A DNA stretch of 64,000 nucleotides, taken from assembly GCF_040049195.1 (NCBI RefSeq), contig NZ_JBDZDL010000001.1; one strand, written 5' to 3'. Under the pieces are notes generated by a model. It worked only from the letters and a program-made list of their open reading frames with translations. It made no database searches and was not told where the DNA came from. Shown here piece by piece: positions 53,568 to 62,183 of this stretch; the stretch's first letter is position 1; each line of letters starts with the position of its first letter. Source of the stretch: NCEH01 sp040049195 (GTDB taxonomy: Bacteria > Pseudomonadota > Alphaproteobacteria > Rhizobiales > Xanthobacteraceae). A program made the position numbers and the translations under genes.

Positions 53568-54208
53568 GGGCGCCACTTCAGGAAATTGCCGAGCAGGGCG
53601 AGACCAAGGGTCTGGCTCTTTTCGGGGTGGAATTGGGTTCCCGCCACGTTGTCCTTTGCCACCGCCGCCGTGATCGTGCCGCCGTAGTCGGTGGTGGCAA
53701 CGAGATCGGCGGGGTCGGCGAGGACGAACTGGTAGGAATGGACGAAATAAGCGTGCAGCCCCTTTTCCCCGGTGGGAATGCCCTCGAACAGGGGATGGGG
53801 CCGAGCCAGGGTGAGGGTGTTCCAGCCCATGTGCGGGATTTTCAGCGTCGGATCGGAAGGGGCGATGCGGTCCACCTCGCCCTTGATCCAGCCGAGGCCG
53901 GCGGTGACGCCGTGCTCCAGCCCGCGCTCGGCCAGCAATTGCAGGCCCACGCAGATGCCGAGGAACGGCCGTCCGCGTGTGTGCACCGCCTCTTCCATCG
54001 CCGCCACCATGCCGTCCACCGCGTCGAGCCCACGCCGGCAATCGGCGAAGGCGCCGACGCCCGGCAGCACCACGCGGTCCGCCGTACGCACGATCTCGGG
54101 ATCGCTGGTGACGATCACCTCTGCGCCGAGGCCGTTGGCGGCGCGCTCCAGCGCCTTGGCGGCGGAGTGCAGATTGCCCGAGCCGTAATCGACGATGGCC
54201 ACATTCAT
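53564..54208 (-). CDS. hisH: Imidazole glycerol phosphate synthase glutaminase subunit
   Basis: HisH releases ammonia from glutamine for HisF. From ATG 54208 the product is 214 aa with the class I glutamine amidotransferase triad: Cys in FLGICVGLQLL, His and Glu in FHPEKS. It overlaps hisA by four bases and the DUF2628 gene by four. Confidence 0.97.
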   Translation of the reverse strand: MNVAIVDYGSGNLHSAAKALERAANGLGAEVIVTSDPEIVRTADRVVLPGVGAFADCRRGLDAVDGMVAAMEEAVHTRGRPFLGICVGLQLLAERGLEHGVTAGLGWIKGEVDRIAPSDPTLKIPHMGWNTLTLARPHPLFEGIPTGEKGLHAYFVHSYQFVLADPADLVATTDYGGTITAAVAKDNVAGTQFHPEKSQTLGLALLGNFLKWRP

Positions 54209-54696
54209 GATGCGCGCGGCTCCGGGAACGAACCGATGATGGGGGCGCCGAAGCCCGGCGCGGCATGGGCGGCCTGCGGCCGGATCGTCGGGCCCTGCAG
54301 CACGGGCGGGCGTGGCGGCGTCCAAGTGGTGAAGAAGCGCCGCTCGGCCTCGTCGCGGTCGCGGGCGACCACGGTGCCGGCCTCCAGATAGCCGATGCGC
54401 CGCAGCTTCCAGATCCGCATGTCGGCAAGCTGGAGCGCAATCAAAACGTGCAATCCGACGCCCAGCACGAAGCTGACATCTTCCGGCAGGCGCAACAGCA
54501 CTTCGGCAAGGCCGATCACCAGGGAGGCGAGGACATAGGCGCCGAACGCGAGCCAGAGCCGGTGGCCCAGCAGCACGAGCGGCGCGAAGAGGAGGGCCGT
54601 CCAGGAGAATTTCTCCCGCACGAACACCACCCGGTCGGCCGCCGCGAGCGCGGTGTCGCCGGCCGTTTCCTTGGTCAGGACGGTCCAGATGGCCAT
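54205..54696 (-). CDS. DUF2628 membrane protein
   Basis: The 163-aa product has three hydrophobic segments: WTALLFAPLVLLGHRLWLAF, VLASLVIGLAEVLLRL and VSFVLGVGLHVLIALQLA. A cytoplasmic tail starting KLRRIGYLEAGTVVARDRDEAERRFF matches DUF2628. The gene sits between hisB and hisH, as in many Hyphomicrobiales, and overlaps hisH by four bases. Its link with histidine synthesis is positional only. Confidence 0.85.
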   Translation of the reverse strand: MAIWTVLTKETAGDTALAAADRVVFVREKFSWTALLFAPLVLLGHRLWLAFGAYVLASLVIGLAEVLLRLPEDVSFVLGVGLHVLIALQLADMRIWKLRRIGYLEAGTVVARDRDEAERRFFTTWTPPRPPVLQGPTIRPQAAHAAPGFGAPIIGSFPEPRAS

Positions 54697-54718
54697 GTTG
54701 CGTGCTCCGTCGCCCGCC

Positions 54719-55312
54719 TCAGGTGCCCAGCGCACCCTTGGTGGAAGGAATTTCCCCTGCTGCCGCCGGATCGATGGCCGCCGCCGCGCGCAGCGCGCGG
54801 GCCAGCCCCTTGAAGCAGCTCTCCGCTATATGGTGATTGTTGTCGCCATACAGAGTTTCCACATGCAGCGTCACGCCGGCATTGGAGGCGAACGCCTGGA
54901 AGAACTCGCGCACCAGCTCGGTGTCGAATTCCCCAATCTTCGGCGCGGAGAAGCTGGTGCGGAACACCAGGAAGGGCCGGCCGGAAATGTCGAGCGCGAC
55001 GCGGGTCAGCGTCTCGTCCATGGGCAGGTGCAGGTCGGCATAGCGGGTGATGCCGCGCATGTCGCCGAGCGCGCGCTTCACCGCCTGGCCGAGCACGATG
55101 CCGACGTCCTCGGTGGTGTGGTGGAAGTCCACGTGCAGGTCGCCGTCGGCCTTGATGTCGAGGTCGAAACGGGCGTGACGCGCGAGCAAGTCCAGCATGT
55201 GGTCCAGAAACCCGATGCCGGTTGCAATGGCGGCCTTGCCCGTTCCGTCCAGATCGACGGAAAGGCGCACCTTCGTTTCCTTCGTTTCGCGAACGATCTC
55301 GGCCTGACGCAT
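54719..55312 (-). CDS. hisB: Imidazoleglycerol-phosphate dehydratase
   Basis: HisB dehydrates IGP to imidazole-acetol phosphate. The 197-aa monofunctional enzyme has manganese-binding motifs HHTTEDVGI and HHIAESCFK and GFLDHMLDLLARH at the start. It has no N-terminal histidinol-phosphatase, unlike E. coli. It heads the his run (hisB, DUF2628, hisH, hisA, hisF, hisE, coaA), all on one strand. Confidence 0.97.
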   Translation of the reverse strand: MRQAEIVRETKETKVRLSVDLDGTGKAAIATGIGFLDHMLDLLARHARFDLDIKADGDLHVDFHHTTEDVGIVLGQAVKRALGDMRGITRYADLHLPMDETLTRVALDISGRPFLVFRTSFSAPKIGEFDTELVREFFQAFASNAGVTLHVETLYGDNNHHIAESCFKGLARALRAAAAIDPAAAGEIPSTKGALGT

Positions 55313-55607
55313 GGAACTCCTCCAAGGCCGCGCCTTCTAGCAGGTAAGGTGCTGCAATGCCATATGGCGATGGTGTGACAGGGCCGGCGGCCCTTCTGTA
55401 TTGGCGAGAGGGAACGGGCGGGCGACCCAGACCCCCGCGTGGCCCGCCATTGATTTCCGCGTCGTGCGCTGCCGCAGGGGCATAGGTAAAACCCGCCCGC
55501 CCCCCGCAACTCGTCGTCGTCTTGTGGTCTGGCGCCCGCTATAAGCTGGGGGTTCGTCACTCCTCTACCGATTCCTCTGGAACGCTCAAATCCTCGCGGA
55601 GATACCC

Positions 55608-56195
55608 GTGGTCGCAGATCATGACCCGCAGCTTTATTTCCATGTGCGGATCGTCATGGGCATGATCCTCGGCCTCAGCCTCACCCGCCTGCTGGGCGGT
55701 TTCGCCAAGTTCGTCCAGCATCCCTCGGTGAATGAGATCGCGCCCCTGCATATGGGGTGGGCGGTGATGGTGCTGCTCAACGCGCTGATGTTCTGGTGGT
55801 GGGAATTCCGCCTCGTCAACGTCTCGCACTGGACGTTTGAGCTGTATCTGTTCCTGCTCACCTATTGCAGCGTCTTCTATTTCATGTGCGTGCTGCTGTT
55901 TCCGGAGCATCTCGGCGAGTACCACAGCTATCGGGCCTATTTTGCCGCAAAGCGCAAATGGTTCTTCGGCTTTTTTGCGCTCTCGCAGGTGCTCGACCAG
56001 ATCGACAGCTGGGTGAAAGGGCCGGTTTATTTCCTGACCCTCGGCTGGCCCTATAGCGTCAGCACGGGGCTTCTGGTGTTGTTCAGCATTGTCGCCATGT
56101 TTTATGACAACAGCCGGTTTCAGGCGGTGTTCCTCTGCCTCAGCCTCGTCAATGAGGTGGGCTGGATCATCTGGCTGCTGCACACCGTGAATTAG
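55608..56195 (+). CDS. Polytopic membrane protein of unknown function
   Basis: No family is recognised. The 195-aa product has about six transmembrane helices (IVMGMILGLSLTRLLGGFAK, MGWAVMVLLNALMFWWWEF, LYLFLLTYCSVFYFMCVLLF and three more), short loops and many aromatics. It starts with GTG 55608. The gene is first of four on the plus strand placed between hisB and hslVU, where related genomes tend to have those directly facing. Confidence 0.75.
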   Translation: MVADHDPQLYFHVRIVMGMILGLSLTRLLGGFAKFVQHPSVNEIAPLHMGWAVMVLLNALMFWWWEFRLVNVSHWTFELYLFLLTYCSVFYFMCVLLFPEHLGEYHSYRAYFAAKRKWFFGFFALSQVLDQIDSWVKGPVYFLTLGWPYSVSTGLLVLFSIVAMFYDNSRFQAVFLCLSLVNEVGWIIWLLHTVN

Positions 56196-56283
56196 CCGCC
56201 GGCGCGCCTGCCGCTCGCTTGACGCTGCGCGCGCCACGGTTTCCATTTGTCCTTGATCCCGTCCTCTGGCCGACAGGCGCATC

Positions 56284-57072
56284 ATGACCCGCTTCGCCAC
56301 CCGTGAGGGGCTCTCGCTCGCCTATGATGTCGTGGGCGAGGGGCCGCCGCTGCTGATGATCGGCGGGCTTTCGGCCGATCGCGTGTTCTGGTCCCTCGCG
56401 CGCCCGCTGCTCGGTGGCGTGCGGACCCTCGCGTTCGACAATCGCGACATCGGCGCGAGCGCGCGTGCCACCGGCGCCTATGGCGTGGCGGACATGGCGC
56501 GTGACGCCTTGGCGGTGATGGAGGCGGCGGGTGTCGAGCGGGCCCATGTGCTGGGCCATTCGCTCGGCGGGGTGATCGCGCAGGAACTGGCACTGCTCGC
56601 GCCCGAGCGGGTGGACCGGCTGGTGCTCGCCAATAGCTTTGCCCGCAACACGCCTTATACGCGCGAGGTGATGTGGCTGCTGAAGCGCCTGCGGAGCGAG
56701 ATCGCCGATCCCGTCACCTATGTCTCGGCGCTCGCCACCTTTACCCTCGGCCGGGCCACCATCGATACCGTCCCGCTTGAGGCGATCGCGCGGCAGGCGC
56801 TGTCCGCCGGGCCGCTGCAGGAGGCGGATGCCTTCGCCCGCCAGGCGGATGCGGCGGCGGGTGCGCAGACCCTGGAGCGGCTCGGCGCGATCCGGGCGCC
56901 GACGCTGGTGCTGTACAGCGCCGATGATCGCATCTTCGCGCCGGCCTTGGCGCAGGAGCTGGCGGGGGCGATTCCCGGCGGGGTGCTGGAGGAAATCCCG
57001 GCGGTGGGTCATTGCCCCATGGTCGAGGCCCCCGGCGTGTTCGCGGCCGCGGTGCTGCGTTTCCTGCTCTAG
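56284..57072 (+). CDS. Alpha/beta hydrolase
   Basis: The 262-aa cytoplasmic protein has an alpha/beta-hydrolase fold with the oxyanion strand LLMIGGLSADRVFW, nucleophile elbow GHSLGG, Asp in LYSADDRIFAP and His in VGHCPM. It resembles the 3-oxoadipate-enol-lactonase and esterase group, but the substrate is unknown. The MFS gene follows after 85 bases. Confidence 0.87.
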   Translation: MTRFATREGLSLAYDVVGEGPPLLMIGGLSADRVFWSLARPLLGGVRTLAFDNRDIGASARATGAYGVADMARDALAVMEAAGVERAHVLGHSLGGVIAQELALLAPERVDRLVLANSFARNTPYTREVMWLLKRLRSEIADPVTYVSALATFTLGRATIDTVPLEAIARQALSAGPLQEADAFARQADAAAGAQTLERLGAIRAPTLVLYSADDRIFAPALAQELAGAIPGGVLEEIPAVGHCPMVEAPGVFAAAVLRFLL

Positions 57073-57157
57073 CCGTTTTTCAGAGAGCTGCGCCGCGGTG
57101 CCCGTGCCCGCCGCGTGTCTGCCCCGCTTGCGGGCTCCGCCCCCACAAGGACGCCTC

Positions 57158-58387
57158 ATGCAGATCTCTTTGTTCCGCAGCCATGGCGCGCTGTTTCTCG
57201 CCGTGTTCCTGGATATCTTCTCGTTCGGCCTGATGTATCCGCTGATCGTCGGCCTGTTCGACGGGCCGGCTTTCGGCGGGCAGGTCACCGTCGCCAACCG
57301 CGACCTGATGATGTCGCTTGCGTTCGCGCTGTTTCCCATCGGCGCCTTCTTCGGATGCTCGCTGCTGGGCGATCTCTCCGATGCGCTCGGGCGCCGGCGC
57401 ACCCTCGCGGTGTGCATGGCGGGCCTCGCGGCCGGCTATGGGCTGATGTGGCTGTCGCTGGAACTCGGCCATGTGTGGCTGTTTTTCGCCGGGCGCATCG
57501 TGGCGGGCCTCATGTCCGGCACGGCGCCCATCGCCCAGGCCAGCATGGTGGACGCGGTTGCCCCCGAGGCGCGCGGCGATGCCATGGCGCAGGTCACCGT
57601 GGTGAACACGGTAGGCCTCATGGCCGGCCCCGCCATCGGCGGCGTGCTTGGCCATTATGATTTTCGCCTGCCGCTCGCGGTGGCGCTGGTGCTGTGCGCT
57701 TTGAATACGGTGATGCTGGCGCGCTCGCGCTTTGGGGAGGAGACGCGCCGCCGCGCCTTTCACTTCGACTGGCGCCAGCCGTTCCTGTTGTTCGCGCGGC
57801 TGGGAGAGCGCCCGCAGGTGGTGCCGGCGCTGGTCTCCTTCTTCCTGTTCCAGCTGGGTTTCCTTGTTTACTACACCTTCATCCTGGTGGTGATGCAGCG
57901 CGACCACGGCTTCACCACGGCGCAGATTGGCCTGTTCTCGGTGGGGATGGGCATCGGCTTCATGCTCGGCTCGGCTGTATGTTATGCGCCGGTGTCGAAA
58001 TGGCTGAAGGACGAGCGCCGCATCGCGATCTTCGGGGAAGTGACGTGTGGCGGCCTGTTGCTGTTCACCGCGCTGCCGGTGGGCGCGGCGGGCCAGGTGG
58101 CGCTCGCGGTTCTGATCTGCATCGCCAACGTGTTTTCCTATGTCTCGCTGCTGTCCGCCATGTCGGGCGCGGTGGACGAGACCGAGCGCGGCTGGGTGAT
58201 GGGACTGTCCGCCGCCAGCGTGGCGCTGTGCGTCTTCGTCTCCGGCCTGTTGACGGGTCTGCTGGCGATCCTTCCGGCCGCTCTGTTCCTCGCCATGGGC
58301 GGCGTCCTGGTGCTGCTTGCCGTGGTACCAGCGCTGCGCATCACGCCCTTGTGCGCAATCACCAATTGTTCAAAAGTGGAGACTTGA
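57158..58387 (+). CDS. MFS transporter (tetracycline-efflux-like)
   Basis: From ATG 57158 the 409-aa protein has 12 predicted helices and the TetA/DHA1-like motif A loop GDLSDALGRRRTL, plus VAPEARGDAMAQV and GPAIGG. The N-terminus (LFLAVFLDIFSFGLMYPLIV) recalls the TetA opening. Drug or metabolite export is plausible but untested. The frame is open further upstream; that part lacks transporter features. Confidence 0.88.
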   Translation: MQISLFRSHGALFLAVFLDIFSFGLMYPLIVGLFDGPAFGGQVTVANRDLMMSLAFALFPIGAFFGCSLLGDLSDALGRRRTLAVCMAGLAAGYGLMWLSLELGHVWLFFAGRIVAGLMSGTAPIAQASMVDAVAPEARGDAMAQVTVVNTVGLMAGPAIGGVLGHYDFRLPLAVALVLCALNTVMLARSRFGEETRRRAFHFDWRQPFLLFARLGERPQVVPALVSFFLFQLGFLVYYTFILVVMQRDHGFTTAQIGLFSVGMGIGFMLGSAVCYAPVSKWLKDERRIAIFGEVTCGGLLLFTALPVGAAGQVALAVLICIANVFSYVSLLSAMSGAVDETERGWVMGLSAASVALCVFVSGLLTGLLAILPAALFLAMGGVLVLLAVVPALRITPLCAITNCSKVET

Positions 58388-58459
58388 TCTTTCGGTTGCG
58401 GCACGGTTCCCTGGTACGGTGTGTGCCGCCGCACGTGTCTGGGAAAAGCGAGGTCGAGG

Positions 58460-59974
58460 GTGCCGCTCAAGGGGATAGGAAGCCAAGTCGGATCGGGCGA
58501 GCCGCCGCTGTTCGTTCATTCCAGCTACCGGACTTCCAGCACCTGGTTCTGGTCGAAGCTCCGCGCCAAGCCCACGGTTCTCGCCTATTGCGAGATTTTC
58601 AACGAGGCGCTTGCCAAGCTGACATGCGAAACGATCGAAGCGCAGCATGCGGACAGCTGGGCTTCCGGCCATCCCTCGGTGGCGCCGTATTTCCTCGAAT
58701 TTCTTCCTCTGCTGACGAAAGAGCAGGGGCTGCCGCTTTATGATCGCTCGATGCCGTTCGCGCGTTTCATGCCGGACGATGGAATGGGCGGTGCGCTCAG
58801 CGCGGCGGAAACCGAATATGTCGCAAGCCTGATCGCGAATGCGCATGCCTGCGGCAAGGTTCCGGTGTTGACCGACACCAGCACGCTCGGGCGCCTGCAG
58901 GCGTTCAAGCAAGCATTTCCCGGGCGCACGATCTTCCTCCACCGCAACCTCTTTCACCAATGGGCCTCCTATTCCAAGCAATGGGTGCTTGGAAACCAGT
59001 ATTTCATCTGGACCACGGAATGGGCCATGGCGGGATCCCAGGGCGATCCTTTCGTACGGCATCTCGACGAATTCTTCGCGAAACGCAGGCGCGCGGCGGA
59101 CGACGAGCAAACGTTTCTGACCTTCGTGCTGTTTCACCTCTATCTTTATGCGCACGCGCTGGAAAATGCCGACCTGGTTCTCGATGTGGATGCGCTGGCG
59201 GCCGATGCGACGATACGGACCGAGGCGGAGCGGCAGGTGGGCGAATGGATCGGGGCTCCGATCGACCTGAGCGATTGCCGGCCGCATTTCGAGCTGTCGC
59301 TGGTCGCTTGCCGCTCCAACAGCGCCATGGTCGACACCATCGAGCAGTTCCTGAAGCTGATCGCAGCGACGGTGCACACGACAGCCGCGGTCGCCGGGAT
59401 CGAAGAGATGAAGGACGCTTTGTTGCGCGAATGGGAGCGCAACGATTTCTATGCCGGAGCGCTGCGCCGGCATCATCTGTCGCATGTGGCAAAGACCGCC
59501 GAGCAAGCGGCCGAGTGGCAGGCCGAGCGTGAGACGTTGGCGACGCAGCTCAAAGATCTCGAAGGCCGCCATGAGGACCTTTGCGCCACGCACCAGGCGC
59601 TGACCAGCGAGGCGGCCAGCCTGCGCGAGACGATCTCCGCGCTGTCGGCCGCGGGGCAGGCGGCGGACACGCGGGTGAAGGAGCTTGAGGCGCGGCATGG
59701 GGAATTGCGGGACGCGTACGCGGCGCTTTCCGCAGACGCCGCCGGTTTGCGCGAAACAGTCGGCACGCTGTCCGCCCATGGCGAAGCGGCCGCCGCCCGG
59801 CTCCAGGATGCCGAAACGCGTTACGCGGCTCTGCAGAACGAGTATGAAACGCTGGACCGTGAAGTAACCGCTCTGCGCGAAGCGGCGGCGGCAGCGGCAG
59901 CGCGGGCGCACGAAGAGGCGGTGGCTCAGGTGAAGGCGCGTTCGCGTGGCGTTGCGCGTATTTGGAGGCGCTAA
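58460..59974 (+). CDS. Sulfotransferase-like protein with C-terminal coiled coil
   Basis: The first 330 residues resemble P-loop sulfotransferases: a phosphosulfate-binding-type loop SSYRTSSTW (21-29) after the first strand, and a 3'-phosphate-type segment LHRNLFHQWASYSKQW. From about 350 to 490 the protein is heptad-rich (EERETLATQLKDLEGRH-like units) and predicted coiled coil with three similar ALSAxxxAAxxR turns. It may modify a glycan or lipid and associate through the coil. The start is GTG 58460 (504 aa) with GAGG nearby. Confidence 0.75.
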   Translation: MPLKGIGSQVGSGEPPLFVHSSYRTSSTWFWSKLRAKPTVLAYCEIFNEALAKLTCETIEAQHADSWASGHPSVAPYFLEFLPLLTKEQGLPLYDRSMPFARFMPDDGMGGALSAAETEYVASLIANAHACGKVPVLTDTSTLGRLQAFKQAFPGRTIFLHRNLFHQWASYSKQWVLGNQYFIWTTEWAMAGSQGDPFVRHLDEFFAKRRRAADDEQTFLTFVLFHLYLYAHALENADLVLDVDALAADATIRTEAERQVGEWIGAPIDLSDCRPHFELSLVACRSNSAMVDTIEQFLKLIAATVHTTAAVAGIEEMKDALLREWERNDFYAGALRRHHLSHVAKTAEQAAEWQAERETLATQLKDLEGRHEDLCATHQALTSEAASLRETISALSAAGQAADTRVKELEARHGELRDAYAALSADAAGLRETVGTLSAHGEAAAARLQDAETRYAALQNEYETLDREVTALREAAAAAAARAHEEAVAQVKARSRGVARIWRR

Positions 59975-60082
59975 AGGCCCGGCCGCGGTGGTCGTCCTAA
60001 CGCCTGCCGCCGAGAGAGCGCGGGCGTGAGAGTTGCGCTTGCGCGGGAACTCCATAAGTAAGGCGCGTCACCGGAGCCCCTC

Positions 60083-60628
60083 ATGCATTCCCCAGATACC
60101 ATTTACGGCACCACCATCGTCTCCGTCCGCAAGGGCAACAAGGTCGCTATCGCCGGAGACGGGCAGGTGACGCTCGGCCAGACGGTGCTGAAATCCAACG
60201 CGCGTAAGGTGCGCCGGCTCGGGAAGGGCGATGTCATCGGCGGGTTTGCCGGGGCGACCGCCGACGCGTTTACCCTGTTCGAGCGCCTGGAAGCCAAGCT
60301 CGAGCAATATCCCGGCCAGCTCCAGCGCGCCGCCGTCGAGCTGGCGAAGGACTGGCGCACCGATCGCTACCTGCGCCGGCTGGAGGCGATGATGATCGTC
60401 GCGGACGCGCAGATTTCCCTCGTCCTCACCGGCACCGGCGACGTGCTGGAGCCGGAAGCCGGCGTCGCGGGCATCGGCTCGGGCGGCTCGTTCGCGCTCG
60501 CCGCGGCCCGCGCGCTGCTGGACCGGGAAGAGGATCCGGAAGTGATCGTGCGCCGCGCCATCGAGATCGCGGCCGACATCTGCGTCTATACCAATCACAA
60601 CATCATCGTTGAGACCGTCGGCTCCTGA
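60083..60628 (+). CDS. hslV: ATP-dependent protease subunit HslV
   Basis: HslV (ClpQ) is the proteolytic core of the HslUV bacterial proteasome. The 181-aa protein contains TTIVSVRKGNKVAIAGDGQV; the mature N-terminal nucleophile would be Thr10 after a nine-residue propeptide, longer than usual. Later SGGSFALAAARALL marks the beta-type proteasome fold. hslU follows after 44 bases. Confidence 0.96.
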   Translation: MHSPDTIYGTTIVSVRKGNKVAIAGDGQVTLGQTVLKSNARKVRRLGKGDVIGGFAGATADAFTLFERLEAKLEQYPGQLQRAAVELAKDWRTDRYLRRLEAMMIVADAQISLVLTGTGDVLEPEAGVAGIGSGGSFALAAARALLDREEDPEVIVRRAIEIAADICVYTNHNIIVETVGS

Positions 60629-60672
60629 CACCGCCGCGCGACGCCGCCGAACATCAAGAGACCTCCGAAATC

Positions 60673-61983
60673 ATGAGCGATTTTTCCCCCCGCGAGATCG
60701 TGTCCGAGCTGGACCGCCACATCGTCGGCCAGACCAAGGCCAAGCGCGCGGTCGCCATCGCGCTGCGCAATCGCTGGCGGCGCCAGCAATTGGAAGGGCA
60801 TATGCGCGAGGAGGTTCTGCCCAAGAACATCCTCATGATCGGCCCCACCGGTGTCGGCAAGACCGAAATTTCCCGCCGCCTCGCGCGGCTGGCGGGCGCG
60901 CCGTTCCTGAAGGTGGAGGCGACCAAGTTCACCGAGGTCGGCTATGTGGGCCGCGACGTGGAGCAGATCATCCGCGACCTCGTGGAAGTCGGCATCGGCC
61001 TGGTGCGCGACGTGAAGCGCAAGGACGTGCAGGCGCGCGCCCATCTCGCCGCCGAGGAGCGGGTGCTCGATGCGCTGGTGGGGCAGGGCTCCTCCGCCGC
61101 CACCCGCGAGAGCTTCCGCAAGAAGCTGCGGGCGGGCGAACTCGACGACAAGGAAGTGGAGATCGAGGTCCAGGCCGGCGCCCAGGGCCTTTCCATGTTC
61201 GAGATTCCCGGCATGCCCGGCGCGCAGATGGGCTCGGTCTCGCTCGGCGACATGCTGGGCAAGGCGCTCGGCGGCGGACGCACCCGGGCGCGCCGCGTGC
61301 TGGTGCGGGATGCCCATCCTTTGCTCGTCACCGAGGAGGCCGACAAGCTGATCGACCAGGACGCGATCACGGTGGAAGCCATCTATGCGGTGGAGAACAA
61401 CGGCATCGTGTTCCTCGACGAGATCGATAAGATCGCCGGTAAGGAAGGCCGCTCCGGCGCCGATGTCTCGCGCGAGGGCGTGCAGCGCGATCTGCTGCCG
61501 CTGATCGAGGGCACCACCGTCTCCACCAAGCATGGGCCGGTGAAGACCGACCACATCCTGTTCATCGCCTCCGGCGCGTTCCACGTGTCCAAGCCGTCCG
61601 ACCTGTTGCCGGAACTCCAGGGCCGCCTGCCGATCCGGGTGGAGCTGGAGGCGCTGACGCGCTCGGATTTCGTGCGCATCCTCACCGAGACCGAGGCGAG
61701 CCTCGTCAAGCAGTCGGTGGCGCTCATGGGCACGGAGGGGGTCACGCTCGACATCACGCTCGACGCCGTGGAGGCGATCGCCGACGTGGCCGTGGAGGTG
61801 AATTCCACGGTCGAGAACATTGGCGCCCGCCGCCTGCAGACGGTGATCGAGCGGGTTCTGGACGATCTCTCCTTCACCGCGCCCGACCGCTCCGGCGAGA
61901 CCATCGTGATCGATGCTGCCTATGTGCGCGCGCGGGTGGAGGACCTGGCGAAGAACGCCGACCTGAGCCGCTATATTCTCTGA
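60673..61983 (+). CDS. hslU: ATP-dependent protease ATPase subunit HslU
   Basis: HslU (ClpY) is the AAA+ unfoldase that feeds HslV. The 436-aa protein has Walker A GPTGVGKT (57-64), the pore motif region KFTEVGYVGRDVE, a long I domain (about 110-240), Walker B GIVFLDEIDKI and a C-terminal end DLSRYIL that inserts into HslV. The two subunits are adjacent without an intervening gene. Confidence 0.97.
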   Translation: MSDFSPREIVSELDRHIVGQTKAKRAVAIALRNRWRRQQLEGHMREEVLPKNILMIGPTGVGKTEISRRLARLAGAPFLKVEATKFTEVGYVGRDVEQIIRDLVEVGIGLVRDVKRKDVQARAHLAAEERVLDALVGQGSSAATRESFRKKLRAGELDDKEVEIEVQAGAQGLSMFEIPGMPGAQMGSVSLGDMLGKALGGGRTRARRVLVRDAHPLLVTEEADKLIDQDAITVEAIYAVENNGIVFLDEIDKIAGKEGRSGADVSREGVQRDLLPLIEGTTVSTKHGPVKTDHILFIASGAFHVSKPSDLLPELQGRLPIRVELEALTRSDFVRILTETEASLVKQSVALMGTEGVTLDITLDAVEAIADVAVEVNSTVENIGARRLQTVIERVLDDLSFTAPDRSGETIVIDAAYVRARVEDLAKNADLSRYIL

Positions 61984-62000
61984 TCGCCCTTGGGGCTTCC

Positions 62001-62110
62001 CCTCCCAACCCTCCTCCGCAAGCGGGAGAGGGCTTTGAAGCTCGTCGCACCGACCATCTGCCCTTATCACCGTTGCTCCCTCTCCCGCGTGCGGCGGAGG
62101 GGCGGGGTGG
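62001..62110. repeat. REP-like pair of inverted palindromic units
   Basis: CCTCCTCCGCAAGCGGGAGAGG-type sequence (about 62010-62032) and its inverse CCCTCTCCCGCGTGCGG (about 62078-62094) lie in opposite orientation about 45 bases apart, each a short hairpin. This is the make-up of a bacterial intergenic mosaic element. It sits after hslU and could act as a terminator or stability element. Confidence 0.6.
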
Positions 62111-62183
62111 CGGAATTCGAGGAGGAGAAGTTCGAGGGGGAAGAGTCCGGGATCTGGACGCTCTCCACGGGCGCCCGGCCCGC

